DNA from: Thermoleophilia bacterium UBA2241
GTDB taxonomy: Bacteria > Actinomycetota > Thermoleophilia > UBA2241
Reading direction: 5' to 3'
Length of the DNA: 33,301 bases
Assembly (NCBI GenBank): GCA_002347645.1
Contig: DDYF01000057.1
Coordinates: forward strand, 1 to 33,301
The notes below the pieces were generated by a model, which worked only from the letters and a program-made list of their open reading frames with translations, ran no database searches and was not told the DNA's origin. The translations under genes were made by a program, and so were the position numbers. How positions within the stretch are numbered: the stretch's first letter is position 1; every line of letters starts with the position of its first letter. Below, one piece after another: positions 1 to 6,739 of this stretch.

Positions 1-111
1 TGCACAACTTGACGCACACAACCTGCAGACCGTCTCTCCCCGCAGATGTCCGATGGCGAGCCCAGTCTTTGCAGGGTCGGTGGAGCAGTCGACGCCGAGC
101 AGTGTGGTCAT
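1..111 (-). CDS. N-terminal fragment of an unidentified protein, possibly RNase H-fold (runs off the window)
   Basis: An open frame starts with ATG at 111 and runs through the left edge, so only the first 37 residues are visible. It begins MTTLLGVDCSTDPAKTGLAI. A hydrophobic strand followed by G-[VI]-D, then a K-x-G-[LA], recalls the first strand of RNase H/actin-fold proteins such as DUF429 nucleases, but 37 residues cannot prove this. The ATG overlaps the TGA of the upstream HNH reading frame (ATGA, 111-108), so it was the next gene of the same minus-strand operon. That overlap also shows where the broken HNH gene originally ended. The overlap and reading frame are seen; the fold is a guess. 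Confidence 0.5.
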   Translation of the reverse strand, partial: MTTLLGVDCSTDPAKTGLAIGHLRGETVCRLCASSCA

Positions 112-1055
112 CCCCTGAACACCTCCGCCCCGTGCCACTCCAGAAGCTCGCGGTCGGGCTGGTCGCCGGGCGCCCGCGGGACGGTGATGGCGCGCCCGGC
201 GAAGCGCTCGTATTCGCGGCCGTTGTGGAAGTCGTCGAAGAGGTCGTGGCTCACGCGGAAGCGGTAGTCAGGCGTGACGGTGACGTATCCGGTGTCTTAG
301 AGGCGGTGGATGTCGGCGCGCAGGAGGAGCCCGTTCGGCAGCGCGTGCGCGCCGCCGTCCGCGTACGGGCGCACGTGCGCAGCCTCGGGCGCGGGCAACG
401 AGTACTCGCCCGAGACGGCGCAGGCGCCGTAGGCGTTAGTGACAGCGACGCGGAAGGTGCCCTGGCCGAGACGCGGCTGCACGACATGCGGGGCGCCGTA
501 GCGGCGGAGCTCGTCTGCGAGCGGGTCCGCCTCCGGCCGCAGCCGCGCCGCGCGCTCCAGGCACTCGGCGAGGATGCGCCGTCCGTCGCCGCTCGCGACG
601 TCGATGGTCTTGCCGCTTTGCGTGCGCGGACGCCACTCAGCGTGGTCGGCGACCCAGTCGTCGCGAGGGAAGAAGACCGGCTGCGAGATCATGATGCAGC
701 CGACCTCGTAGTCCTGGGGACGGGCGAGGAGGGCGCTCCCCGTGCGACGGCGGATCGCCTCGATGCGCGCCGCCATCTCGGCGAAGGTGTCCGTGCCGTT
801 CTTGTCGCCGAAGGACTCCCAGGCGAGCCACGCGGGCACGCGCTCGTAACGCGCGAAGAAGCCGAAGCCGGCGATGGCCTTGTGGGGCGCGCCGAGACGG
901 AAGAAGAACGGCGCGCCCGGCGAGATCGCCTTGAAGCCGTGCGGCGAGGGCTGCCAGAAGTCGACCTCGTCCGGCGGTTCGGCGCGGTGCAGAAAGTGCG
1001 AGAACCAGCCGAAGTCGGTGTTGGCGATGAACCCCGGTGTCGGGCCGGCCCTCAC
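108..1055 (-). pseudogene. HNH endonuclease, second copy, interrupted by one in-frame TAA
   Basis: The frame runs from GTG 1055 to TGA 110-108 (316 codons) with one TAA at 299-297. The first 252 residues align along their length with the intact neighbour at 1856-2815: GFIANTDFGWF against GFIGNTDYDWF, and the HNH core AAHVRPY...NGLLLRADIHRL. After the TAA the same frame continues DTGYVTVTPDYRF and ends LEWHGAEVFRG, matching the neighbour's GYVTVTGDYDF and LDWHAQEVFRG. The stop sits where the neighbour has Tyr257, so TAC or TAT became TAA. The truncated product would keep all three HNH residues but lose the last 63. The N-terminal half looks PUA/EVE-like, a modified-base reader fold (inference). 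It follows DUF2283 by 9 nt. A real nonsense mutation, a base-call error or readthrough are all possible. Confidence 0.8.
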
Positions 1056-1064
1056 GCGCCTGCG

Positions 1065-1271
1065 TTACGTGGCGACCTTGGCGGGAAGCCGCTCGTAAGA
1101 GAACTCCTCCATCCCGGCAGAGCTCTGAGCGTGCTCGATGGTCAGGCTGACGATGTGCCCGTCGGCGTCCAGGTCAAGGTAGATGTGCTCGTCGAGCTCG
1201 CGCGTCTCGACCGGGGTGCCACCGAACTCGACCAACGCGGTGTCCGTGTCGGCGAAGTACTTGACATGCAT
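1065..1271 (-). CDS. DUF2283 family small protein
   Basis: A 68-residue protein starting MHVKYFADTDTALVEF, with the family's ETRELDE...YLDLDADGHIVSLTIEHA core. DUF2283 proteins are small beta-rich proteins of unknown biochemical role, often found beside a second small protein in toxin-antitoxin-like pairs. The ATG at 1271 has a clear ribosome binding site (GAGGAGT, 4 nt upstream) and lies 2 nt after the stop of the DUF4258-like gene, so the two are surely co-translated. It stops 9 nt before the broken HNH copy. The family assignment is firm; an antitoxin role is inference from size and pairing. Confidence 0.82.
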   Translation of the reverse strand: MHVKYFADTDTALVEFGGTPVETRELDEHIYLDLDADGHIVSLTIEHAQSSAGMEEFSYERLPAKVAT

Positions 1272-1273
1272 GG

Positions 1274-1510
1274 CTACTCCTCGAAATCGCGATCGAAGAA
1301 GGCGTTGTGTATCGTCTCGCCGTCCTCCAACAGGATAACCCGCAGGGCGCGATCGTCCATCTCCGGTATGCGAGCCCACCGGCGTATCCGCCCGTCTGAC
1401 TGCCGTGCTTCCCGCAAGGGATGATGGACGACTCGCTCGATCCACTCGTCCTGAATGATCGCACGATCGGGACGAGACCGGGTGTGCAGAAAGTAGCTCG
1501 TGGTCTTCAC
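1274..1510 (-). CDS. DUF4258-like small protein paired with DUF2283
   Basis: A 78-residue protein (MKTTSYFLHTRSRPDRAII...) rich in Arg and Trp, with the conserved-looking segments RPDR, DGRIRRWARI and LLEDGETIHNAFFDRDFEE. It resembles small proteins, often filed near DUF4258 (a RelE/BrnT-like fold), that recur next to DUF2283. By position and charge it would be the toxin-like or nucleic-acid-binding partner, but that is inference. The start is GTG at 1510, overlapping the TGA of the upstream methyltransferase fragment by 4 nt (GTGA). It ends 2 nt before the DUF2283 start. Confidence 0.7.
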   Translation of the reverse strand: MKTTSYFLHTRSRPDRAIIQDEWIERVVHHPLREARQSDGRIRRWARIPEMDDRALRVILLEDGETIHNAFFDRDFEE

Positions 1511-1863
1511 GCCGATACCTCGTACACCTTCAGCACCTCGTCCCCGTAGTGGTTGATCACCTTCACGGCGATCTTGCCGGTCGACGGCGCGTCAAACGGG
1601 CGGCTGACGGTGCTGTAGAGGCTCGCCCACGCGGCCTCGTCCATCTCGGCCTTGAGGGCGCGCTGGAGCTTCTTGTAGGGCTCGTCGGCGCCGGTGAAGT
1701 AGGCGTGGCGCACGAAGAAGCTCTCCTCGTTGTAGTCGGTGTCGATGAACCAGCAGGCGATCTCGTCGGTCGTGTCCGAGCGGATCTCCCCGGTGGTGGG
1801 GTCGTAGACGTCGAGGCCGTGGAGCTCCACCTGCAGCTTGCCGTCGGCCCGCGCACTACCCAC
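1507..1863 (-). CDS. C-terminal fragment of a site-specific DNA methyltransferase
   Basis: A 118-residue frame from GTG 1863. It contains LDVYDPTTGEIRS, DEIACWFIDTDYNEESFFVRHAYFTG and the terminal GKIAVKVINHYGDEVLKVYEV region, which I recognise from the extreme C-terminus of type III-like adenine methyltransferases (from memory, not a search). No catalytic DPPY or SAM-binding motif is present or encoded just upstream, since that space is taken by the HNH gene. The GTG lies inside the last codons of the HNH gene (8-nt overlap, 1856-1863), and its stop overlaps the next gene by 4 nt, so it is still translationally wired in. It may be a decayed methyltransferase whose front was replaced, or a stand-alone domain recruited as a small subunit. 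Coding is likely; the function is unknown. Confidence 0.6.
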   Translation of the reverse strand: MGSARADGKLQVELHGLDVYDPTTGEIRSDTTDEIACWFIDTDYNEESFFVRHAYFTGADEPYKKLQRALKAEMDEAAWASLYSTVSRPFDAPSTGKIAVKVINHYGDEVLKVYEVSA

Positions 1864-2815
1864 GGAACACTTCCTGCGCGTGCCAATCCAGGAGCTCGCG
1901 CCCCGGGCGCTCGGGTGAAGCCTGGGGCACGGCGATGCGAGTCCCGTCGAATCGCAAGTACTCCCGCCCGTTGTGATAGTCGTCCATCAGGCGTGCGCTG
2001 ACCTTGAAGTCGTAGTCGCCCGTGACCGTCACATAGCCCTTGTCGTAGAGCCGGTGGACGTCGGCGCGCAGCAGCATCCCATTGCTTAGGTTGTGAGGTC
2101 CGCCCTCTGCGAAAGGCCGGATGTGCGCCGCCTCGAGGACGGGTAACGAGTGCTCGTGGGTGACCGCACAGGCGCCGCCGTAGGCTGAGACGAGCGCGAT
2201 TCGGAACGTGCCCTGGCCCAGGCGAGGTGCGATCAGCACCGGTTCGCCCCTGCGCGCCGCGTCTAGGGCGACGGCCACCATGTCCGCCGGCGCGCCGCTG
2301 TCGTGAGACCGCTCCAAGCATTCCGCGAAGATCCTCTGACCCTCGCCGTTCATGAGGTCGATCCTCTTGCCCCTGACGATGTTCTGCTGCCAGTCCGCCG
2401 GCTCGCGGACCCACTCATCGTCCGCGAAGAAGATGGGAGTGCCGATCATGATGCAGCCGACGATGAAGCCGTCCGGCCTCTCACCCTGAGCCTCTTCGTG
2501 CGGGTGACGGTATCGCTTGATGCGCGCGACCATCTCGTCGAGATCAGCCGCACCGTTCAGGTCGCCGAACGAATCCCAAGCCAGCCACGCTGGGGCCAGC
2601 GAGAAGCGTGAGAAGAAGCCGAAACCGGCGATCGCATTGTACGGGCTCTTGAGTCGAAAGAAGAACGGGGCGCCCGGAGGCACCGCTCTGAACTGCGTGC
2701 TCCCGGAGGGCTGCCAGAAGTTGACTTCGTCGACCGGGCCCTTGGCACGAAGGTACCGGAACCAGTCGTAGTCCGTGTTGCCGATGAACCCCTGCGCTGA
2801 CACGGCCGGCTTCAT
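1856..2815 (-). CDS. HNH endonuclease with PUA/EVE-like N-terminal half (putative modification-dependent nuclease)
   Basis: A 319-residue protein with ATG at 2815 behind a G-rich ribosome site. The C-terminal part carries an HNH_2-type nuclease core: AYGGACAVTHEHSLP (about 211-225), AAHIRPF with His231, NGMLLR with Asn245 and DVHRLY with His254. These would be the metal and catalytic residues. The first 170 residues (GFIGNTDYDWF, FWQPSG, PFFFRL, NAIAGFGFF) look like a PUA-superfamily domain such as EVE, which in other nucleases reads modified cytosines. That assignment is inference. It is the first gene of the minus-strand operon, overlaps the methyltransferase fragment by 8 nt, and has a broken paralogue 800 nt downstream. 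It probably acts as a restriction factor against modified foreign DNA. Confidence 0.82.
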   Translation of the reverse strand: MKPAVSAQGFIGNTDYDWFRYLRAKGPVDEVNFWQPSGSTQFRAVPPGAPFFFRLKSPYNAIAGFGFFSRFSLAPAWLAWDSFGDLNGAADLDEMVARIKRYRHPHEEAQGERPDGFIVGCIMIGTPIFFADDEWVREPADWQQNIVRGKRIDLMNGEGQRIFAECLERSHDSGAPADMVAVALDAARRGEPVLIAPRLGQGTFRIALVSAYGGACAVTHEHSLPVLEAAHIRPFAEGGPHNLSNGMLLRADVHRLYDKGYVTVTGDYDFKVSARLMDDYHNGREYLRFDGTRIAVPQASPERPGRELLDWHAQEVFRG

Positions 2816-2942
2816 GCCGCCCCCGCCGCACTTGCCTCCGAGACCTTGCCATCGCTCTGTGTCACGCTGCCCCCGCAGCCGTGCCAGCCGTGCGCCGCTG
2901 CCAGCTTACTCCTAAGTCTATCGGACCCTAGCCACGGAGTGA

Positions 2943-3119
2943 AGGGCGAACCAACTGCCTTCTGCGGCATCGGAGAGGCCGCACGAGTACACCCTGCGCC
3001 GCGAGTGGGCGAGCGACGCCGACTTCGTACGCGCCGTGGTGTTCGTCCGCGCGCACGGCTGCCGGACCCTGTTCGAGGGGCGCTGGTACACCCAACTCGA
3101 CATCGGCGACCGACGATAG
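2943..3119 (+). pseudogene. Short gene remnant without a start codon
   Basis: An open plus-strand stretch bounded by TGA at 2940 and TAG at 3117 reads ...ERPHEYTLRREWASDADF, then VRAVVFVRAHGCRTLFEGRW, then YTQLDIGDRR. The composition is clearly protein-like, with aromatic and charged residues in a sensible pattern, but the frame has no ATG, GTG or TTG. It stops abruptly at what looks like the middle of a domain. I do not recognise the family. It fits a leftover of a gene disrupted when the flanking modules arrived. Confidence 0.45.
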
Positions 3120-3125
3120 AGACCG

Positions 3126-3177
3126 TGACTTTTTAGCAGTTGACGGTCAAATTGACCTTGACTTTTTGACAGTTAGC
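3126..3177 (+). promoter_or_regulatory. Direct and inverted repeats in front of the AAA+/DUF4143 gene
   Basis: Two imperfect direct repeats, TGACTTTTTAGCAGTTGAC (3126-3144) and TGACTTTTTGACAGTTAGC (3159-3177), start 33 nt apart, about three helical turns. Between them lies the inverted repeat GGTCAA-A-TTGACC (3145-3157). The tract is far more AT-rich than its surroundings and contains several TTGAC-like -35 cores, including TTGACA at 3166. It is probably the promoter or operator of the ATPase gene 17 nt downstream. No good -10 is evident. Confidence 0.5.
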
Positions 3178-3193
3178 GCTCACTGTAGCCGCC

Positions 3194-4537
3194 ATGGAAC
3201 GACTTGTCGCTCAGTCCCTCGTTCGCTGGAAGACGTCCCCGCGGCGCAAGCCGCTGATCGTGCGGGGCGCCCGTCAGGTGGGCAAGACATGGTCAGTGAC
3301 CGACTTCGGCCGACGCCACTTCGCGGCGCTGCACAGCGTCGACCTGGAGCGCGAGCGGGCCTTGTACCCGCTCTTCGAGGGCGATCTCGACGCGCGCCGG
3401 ATACTCGCCGAGCTCGAAGTCGCCCTGGGTCACCGCATCACCCCTGGCGCCGACCTAATCTTCCTCGACGAGATACAGGCATGCCCCCGGGCGCTGGTCG
3501 CACTCCGGTACTTCCACGAGCAGCTGCCGGAGCTTCACGTGGTGGCCGCCGGCTCGCTGCTGGAGTTCGCCGCCGGCGCCTACGCGTTCCCCGTCGGCCG
3601 GGTGCAGTTCCTCACGGTCTTCCCCATGACCTTCGAGGAGTTCCTGCGCACGACCGGCGACGAAGTCGCGGCCGACATCGTCGCCGGCCCCCTCGCTCCC
3701 CTGGATGAGGTCGCTCACGCCCACCTGCTCGATCGGCTGCGACGGTATCTGTTCGTGGGCGGCATGCCCGAGGCGGTCGCTTCGTACACTGCCTCGGGCA
3801 GCATGCAGGAAGCATTCGCGGTGCACGACGAGCTCGTGACGGCCTACCGTGAGGACTTCGGCAAGTACGCGGGTCGCGCCGACAAGGATTGTCTCGACGC
3901 CGTGCTCGGCGGTGTCGCCCAGTACGTCGGCCGTCAGATCAAGTACGCCCGACTGGCGTCCGGCTTCGACAACCGGGCGATCAAGCGAGCTTTCGACCTG
4001 CTCACGCGGGCGCAGGTGGTAAGGCCGGTGCGGGCCGCCAGCCCTGCCGGCGTGCCGCTCGCAGCCAGTGCCTCACAGAAGCGCTTCAAGGCGATCATGG
4101 TCGACCTCGGGCTGCTACGGCAGCTCTCCGGCCTGCGCACCGACGTCGAGTTCGCGCGCGGCGATCTGCTGGCGACGTTCAACGGCGCTCTAGCCGAGCA
4201 GTTCGCGGGCCAGGAGGTCCTGGCCGCGTCCAGCGCCAAGCGTGGGCTGTTCTACTGGGCGCGCGAGGAGCGGGGCAGCTCCGCGGAGATCGACTACCTC
4301 GTCGACGGTCAGGGGCGACCAGTCCCGATCGAGGTCAAGTCGGGGCCGGCGGGACGGCTGCGCAGCCTTCACATGCTCCTGCAGCAGTATCCCGGCGCGG
4401 CGCCGGGAGTGGTCCTGTCCGAGGCAGGCTACTCTGCCCTCCCGGCGCAGAAGCTGGCCTTCGTACCGCTGTACTTCGCCGCCGCGTTGGCTCGCGTCGA
4501 TCTGGACGACGAGCTCGGCGCCGTCGGTGGCGAGTAG
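3194..4537 (+). CDS. AAA+ ATPase with DUF4143 C-terminal domain
   Basis: A 447-residue protein of the widespread AAA_14-DUF4143 family, whose role is unknown. The Walker A motif GARQVGKT is at residues 25-32 and Walker B LIFLDEIQ at about 88-95. The C-terminal half has the DUF4143 pattern (FKAIMVDLGLLRQLSGL, NGALAEQFAGQEVLA, FYWARE...SAEIDYLVDGQGRPVPIEVKSG). The last segment, E-x-D...P-I-E-V-K, resembles a PD-(D/E)XK nuclease core, as in archaeal relatives, and suggests a nucleic acid target. The ATG at 3194 lacks a strong ribosome site. The length is normal and the gene intact. It stands alone downstream of a repeat-rich promoter, between decayed defence genes. Confidence 0.9.
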   Translation: MERLVAQSLVRWKTSPRRKPLIVRGARQVGKTWSVTDFGRRHFAALHSVDLERERALYPLFEGDLDARRILAELEVALGHRITPGADLIFLDEIQACPRALVALRYFHEQLPELHVVAAGSLLEFAAGAYAFPVGRVQFLTVFPMTFEEFLRTTGDEVAADIVAGPLAPLDEVAHAHLLDRLRRYLFVGGMPEAVASYTASGSMQEAFAVHDELVTAYREDFGKYAGRADKDCLDAVLGGVAQYVGRQIKYARLASGFDNRAIKRAFDLLTRAQVVRPVRAASPAGVPLAASASQKRFKAIMVDLGLLRQLSGLRTDVEFARGDLLATFNGALAEQFAGQEVLAASSAKRGLFYWAREERGSSAEIDYLVDGQGRPVPIEVKSGPAGRLRSLHMLLQQYPGAAPGVVLSEAGYSALPAQKLAFVPLYFAAALARVDLDDELGAVGGE

Positions 4538-4591
4538 GCCCGCACGACAGCGAGCGCCCATCCACCGTCGACCGGTGCATGCGTGGCATCC

Positions 4592-5049
4592 CTAGCCGGC
4601 GACGATGTCTTCGAACTCCAGCTTCCAGCCGCCTGCGTGGCGACGTGCAACGTACGTGTAGGCGTGCCCCTTCGCCCTATTTCCGGCACGCTCGCCAAGC
4701 CAGAAGCGCAGGGGCGCGCCAAAGCCGTAGCTCAGTCGCCACGTGTCGGGACCGAGCGGCGTCAGCCCGAACGTCCACACCGGGACCTTGATGACACGAG
4801 TCTGCTCGTCACGCGTGAGCTCCAGGTATCTCGACTCCTCCAGGGGCTCGAGCGGTGCGTCGTGACGCCACGTGTAGAAACAGCGGTGCAGGACGTCACC
4901 CTCGTCGCTCGCGTCGGTCGACGGGACGTGGACGGTGAACGCGACCCAGCTGCCCCGGCCGGCTGTTCCTTGGGGTCGAGGGCGGCGACGATCTTCGGCA
5001 GGGCGGCGACTGCCTCGGCGATGAGGTTACGGTCGTCGTCCGTGATCAT
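4592..5049 (-). pseudogene. Hypothetical protein gene with a -1 frameshift
   Basis: The frame from ATG 5049 reads MITDDDRNLIAEAVAALPKI and on to DPKEQPAG. Near 4960-4975 the protein-like sequence moves to the -1 frame: GRGSWVAFTVHVPSTDASDE, then CFYTWRHDAPLEPLEESRYL, WTFGLTPLGPDTW and finally LEFEDIVAG with its stop at 4592. Restoring one base in the GC-rich run gives one protein of about 152 residues. The ATG overlaps the metallophosphoesterase stop (ATGA), so it is the third gene of that operon. The family is not recognised. It may be a true lesion or a one-base sequencing deletion. The G/C run is not an obvious slippery heptamer, so I do not favour programmed frameshifting. Confidence 0.65.
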
Positions 5050-5867
5050 GGGCAGATGCTACACGGCGGGTCAGACGACTCGCCTGCAACGCCCTCCTCG
5101 ACGGGCACCTTGCCGCCCTCGATCACCGCGTAGCGGTAGGTCGTGCCGTGATGGTGCATGACGCTGCACACGAGCGTCGGGTCGACCACGTGCAGACCCT
5201 GCTCGGCGAGCGCGCGGTGCTCCCTTCCGTCGAAGGGCGAGTGGCCGCAGACCTGGGTGACGCCGTGCAGCAGTCCTTCGGGCAAGGCGGGCGTGGGCCG
5301 GAACCACAGCGGCCCCATGTCGTCGAGCAGGCTCGGTTTCTCGCCGTCGGTCCACTCGCGCTCGGCCGGACCGTCGCTCGCGTCACCGGCGACGGCGCGC
5401 ACGTACGGACCCAGCACGAGCTGGGACTCCTCGTTCAGTCGCGCGGCAAGCCGCTCCGGGTCGTGGTCGCAGGCCTTCCAGTCGTGGCGGTACACGCGCG
5501 AGAGACCGGCATGGGTGACGAGCACGCCGTCCACGCAGAGCGCGACCTTCCACGCACCCGCACTGAAGCGCTCGAAGAACTGCGGTCGAAGCGCCCGGCT
5601 CGAAGGCTCCTGAGGGTCGATGGGCCGCCCCAGCAGGACGGCGACGTCGTGGTTGCCCCACAGGACCTCCGCCCCGCTGGCCTCGATCAGCTCCAGGCAC
5701 TCGCGCCCCTCGGGTCCGCGGTCGAAGAAGTCGCCGGCGAAGACGAGACGGTCGGCGCCGGCTTCGTACCGCGCGTGCTCGAGCGCGTTGCGCACGAGCT
5801 GCGGGTAGCCGTGCACGTCGGAGATGACGATGGTGCGGCGTGGCTTCCGTGTCTCACTCGTGGCGAT
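5046..5867 (-). CDS. PPP-family metallophosphoesterase with no standard start codon
   Basis: This is a calcineurin-type phosphoesterase of the bacterial PPP (ApaH/PrpE-like) group. The metal motifs are ISDVHG (5834-5811), GDFFDRGP, GNHD, THAG and a late GHSPFDG. The first ATG/GTG/TTG in frame is the Val of the DVH metal motif at 5816, which cannot be the true start. Upstream the frame is open with no canonical start. An ATC at 5867 sits 5 nt behind GGAGGAGG. Alternatively, the GTG at 5857 overlaps the upstream gene's stop as GTGA and would be in frame if one base has been lost before 5834. I extended the gene to 5867 to include the metal site. It is the middle gene of a three-gene operon. The substrate is unknown (phosphoprotein or dinucleotide). 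Confidence 0.85.
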   Translation of the reverse strand: MATSETRKPRRTIVISDVHGYPQLVRNALEHARYEAGADRLVFAGDFFDRGPEGRECLELIEASGAEVLWGNHDVAVLLGRPIDPQEPSSRALRPQFFERFSAGAWKVALCVDGVLVTHAGLSRVYRHDWKACDHDPERLAARLNEESQLVLGPYVRAVAGDASDGPAEREWTDGEKPSLLDDMGPLWFRPTPALPEGLLHGVTQVCGHSPFDGREHRALAEQGLHVVDPTLVCSVMHHHGTTYRYAVIEGGKVPVEEGVAGESSDPPCSICP

Positions 5868-6534
5868 GGGGCCCTCCTCCCCGCTCCCTTCGAGTATCGG
5901 CCGGCCCGTGCAGTGCCTCGCCCACCGGCCCGAACGTCTCCAGGATCGTCACCAGCTCCATGCCGCGCGACTTCCGCTGCGACTCCGGGCAGTGGTGGTA
6001 GAGGTGAAAGACGACCCACTCGGTCGGCGCCCACACCAGCAGGCCGTGATCGCCACCGCGCTCGTACGGGCAGAGCCCGTCCCAGCGGTAGTGGAAGGCG
6101 AGCGCGGCGAGCGGGCCGAGCCGGACGTCGCCGACGTCGAGCAGGCGATAGCCCGGCAGCTTGGCCGCCTCGAGCGCCGCGGGCAGCATGTGGCGCGACT
6201 GGAACCACATCTCGTCGCGCTCTTCCTCCGGCTGCGGCTCGTCGCGCCCGCCGACCATGTCGAACTCGAAGAGGCGGAAGGGCTGCACCCGCCCGTCCTC
6301 GAGCTCGCCGATGACGGCCGCGTCCCAGAAGCCGTGCGGGAAGGCCGCGTCGCCGATGCCCGCGTCGCCGAAGTCGTCGCCGGCCTCCCCGCGCATCATC
6401 CGCGCCACCGGGTCGCCCGTGTTGGCCAGCAGGTGGAAGCGCTGCGGCAGCGCGATCGCGAACCCGTGTCTGGCCTGAACGCACCAGCGAAAGCCCTCCG
6501 GGGCGCTTAACAGCGCCAGATCTGTTTCACTCAT
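5854..6534 (-). CDS. Hypothetical protein, first gene of the phosphoesterase operon
   Basis: A 226-residue protein (MSETDLALLSAPEGFRWCVQ...). The ATG at 6534 is chosen over a more upstream in-frame start because it has GGGAGAGGTCGAGG directly in front. The protein is soluble and acidic, with no signal peptide or membrane segment. It is rich in Trp, His and Phe in segments such as GFWDAAVIGELED, MLPAALEAAKLPGYRLL and YHHCPESQRKSRGMELVTIL. I do not recognise the family. Its TGA overlaps the likely start region of the metallophosphoesterase, so the two are co-translated and may work together. Confidence 0.75.
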   Translation of the reverse strand: MSETDLALLSAPEGFRWCVQARHGFAIALPQRFHLLANTGDPVARMMRGEAGDDFGDAGIGDAAFPHGFWDAAVIGELEDGRVQPFRLFEFDMVGGRDEPQPEEERDEMWFQSRHMLPAALEAAKLPGYRLLDVGDVRLGPLAALAFHYRWDGLCPYERGGDHGLLVWAPTEWVVFHLYHHCPESQRKSRGMELVTILETFGPVGEALHGPADTRRERGGGPHRHE

Positions 6535-6688
6535 CCTCGACCTCTCCCTCTCGTCGAACCGAGAACGTCCACCCACCGGAAGCTTCAACGTCACCCACGA
6601 GCGCCGCGGCCGCATGGGACAGAGCGGTGTCCGCCTGCTACCGTGGTGTCATGCTCGCTCGCGTCCTTCATCGCGCTCTTTCCCGGCA

Positions 6689-6726
6689 TTGCGCCTCCGG
6701 GTCTTTGTATCTACAATGTAGGTACA
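6689..6726 (+). promoter_or_regulatory. mazEF promoter and palindromic operator
   Basis: A -35-like TTGCGC (6689-6694) and a -10-like TACAAT (6712-6717) are 17 nt apart. The -10 lies at the centre of a near-perfect 21-bp palindrome (6706-6726, arms TGTATCTACA and TGTAGGTACA, one mismatch, one central base). A GGAGGT ribosome site follows at 6728, before the mazE ATG at 6740. A palindrome over the -10 box fits the known autorepression of mazEF operons by MazE and the MazEF complex. The sites are seen; the regulation is inferred from the family. Confidence 0.65.
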
Positions 6727-6739
6727 CGGAGGTGGCCTC

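Larger units (their letters stand above)
2816..3193. other. 378-nt gap between the HNH operon and the AAA+ gene
   Basis: This divergent gap holds a plus-strand gene remnant (2943-3119) and a cluster of direct and inverted repeats next to the ATPase start (3126-3177). Nothing gene-like is visible on the minus strand. I found no convincing -35/-10 pair for the minus-strand operon here. Confidence 0.6.

Noticed and set aside
9..1424. Long open frame on the plus strand antisense to the HNH/DUF2283 genes
   Set aside because: It is a by-product of GC-rich codon bias. Its translation is low in complexity and has no recognisable motif, while the minus strand has clear families and coupled starts.
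1507..2815. A complete restriction-modification system
   Set aside because: Only the C-terminal end of a methyltransferase is present, with no SAM-binding or catalytic motif and no helicase-nuclease subunit.
4950..4985. Programmed -1 frameshift in the third phosphoesterase-operon gene
   Set aside because: No X-XXY-YYZ slippery heptamer or clear downstream pseudoknot is visible. A lost base is simpler.
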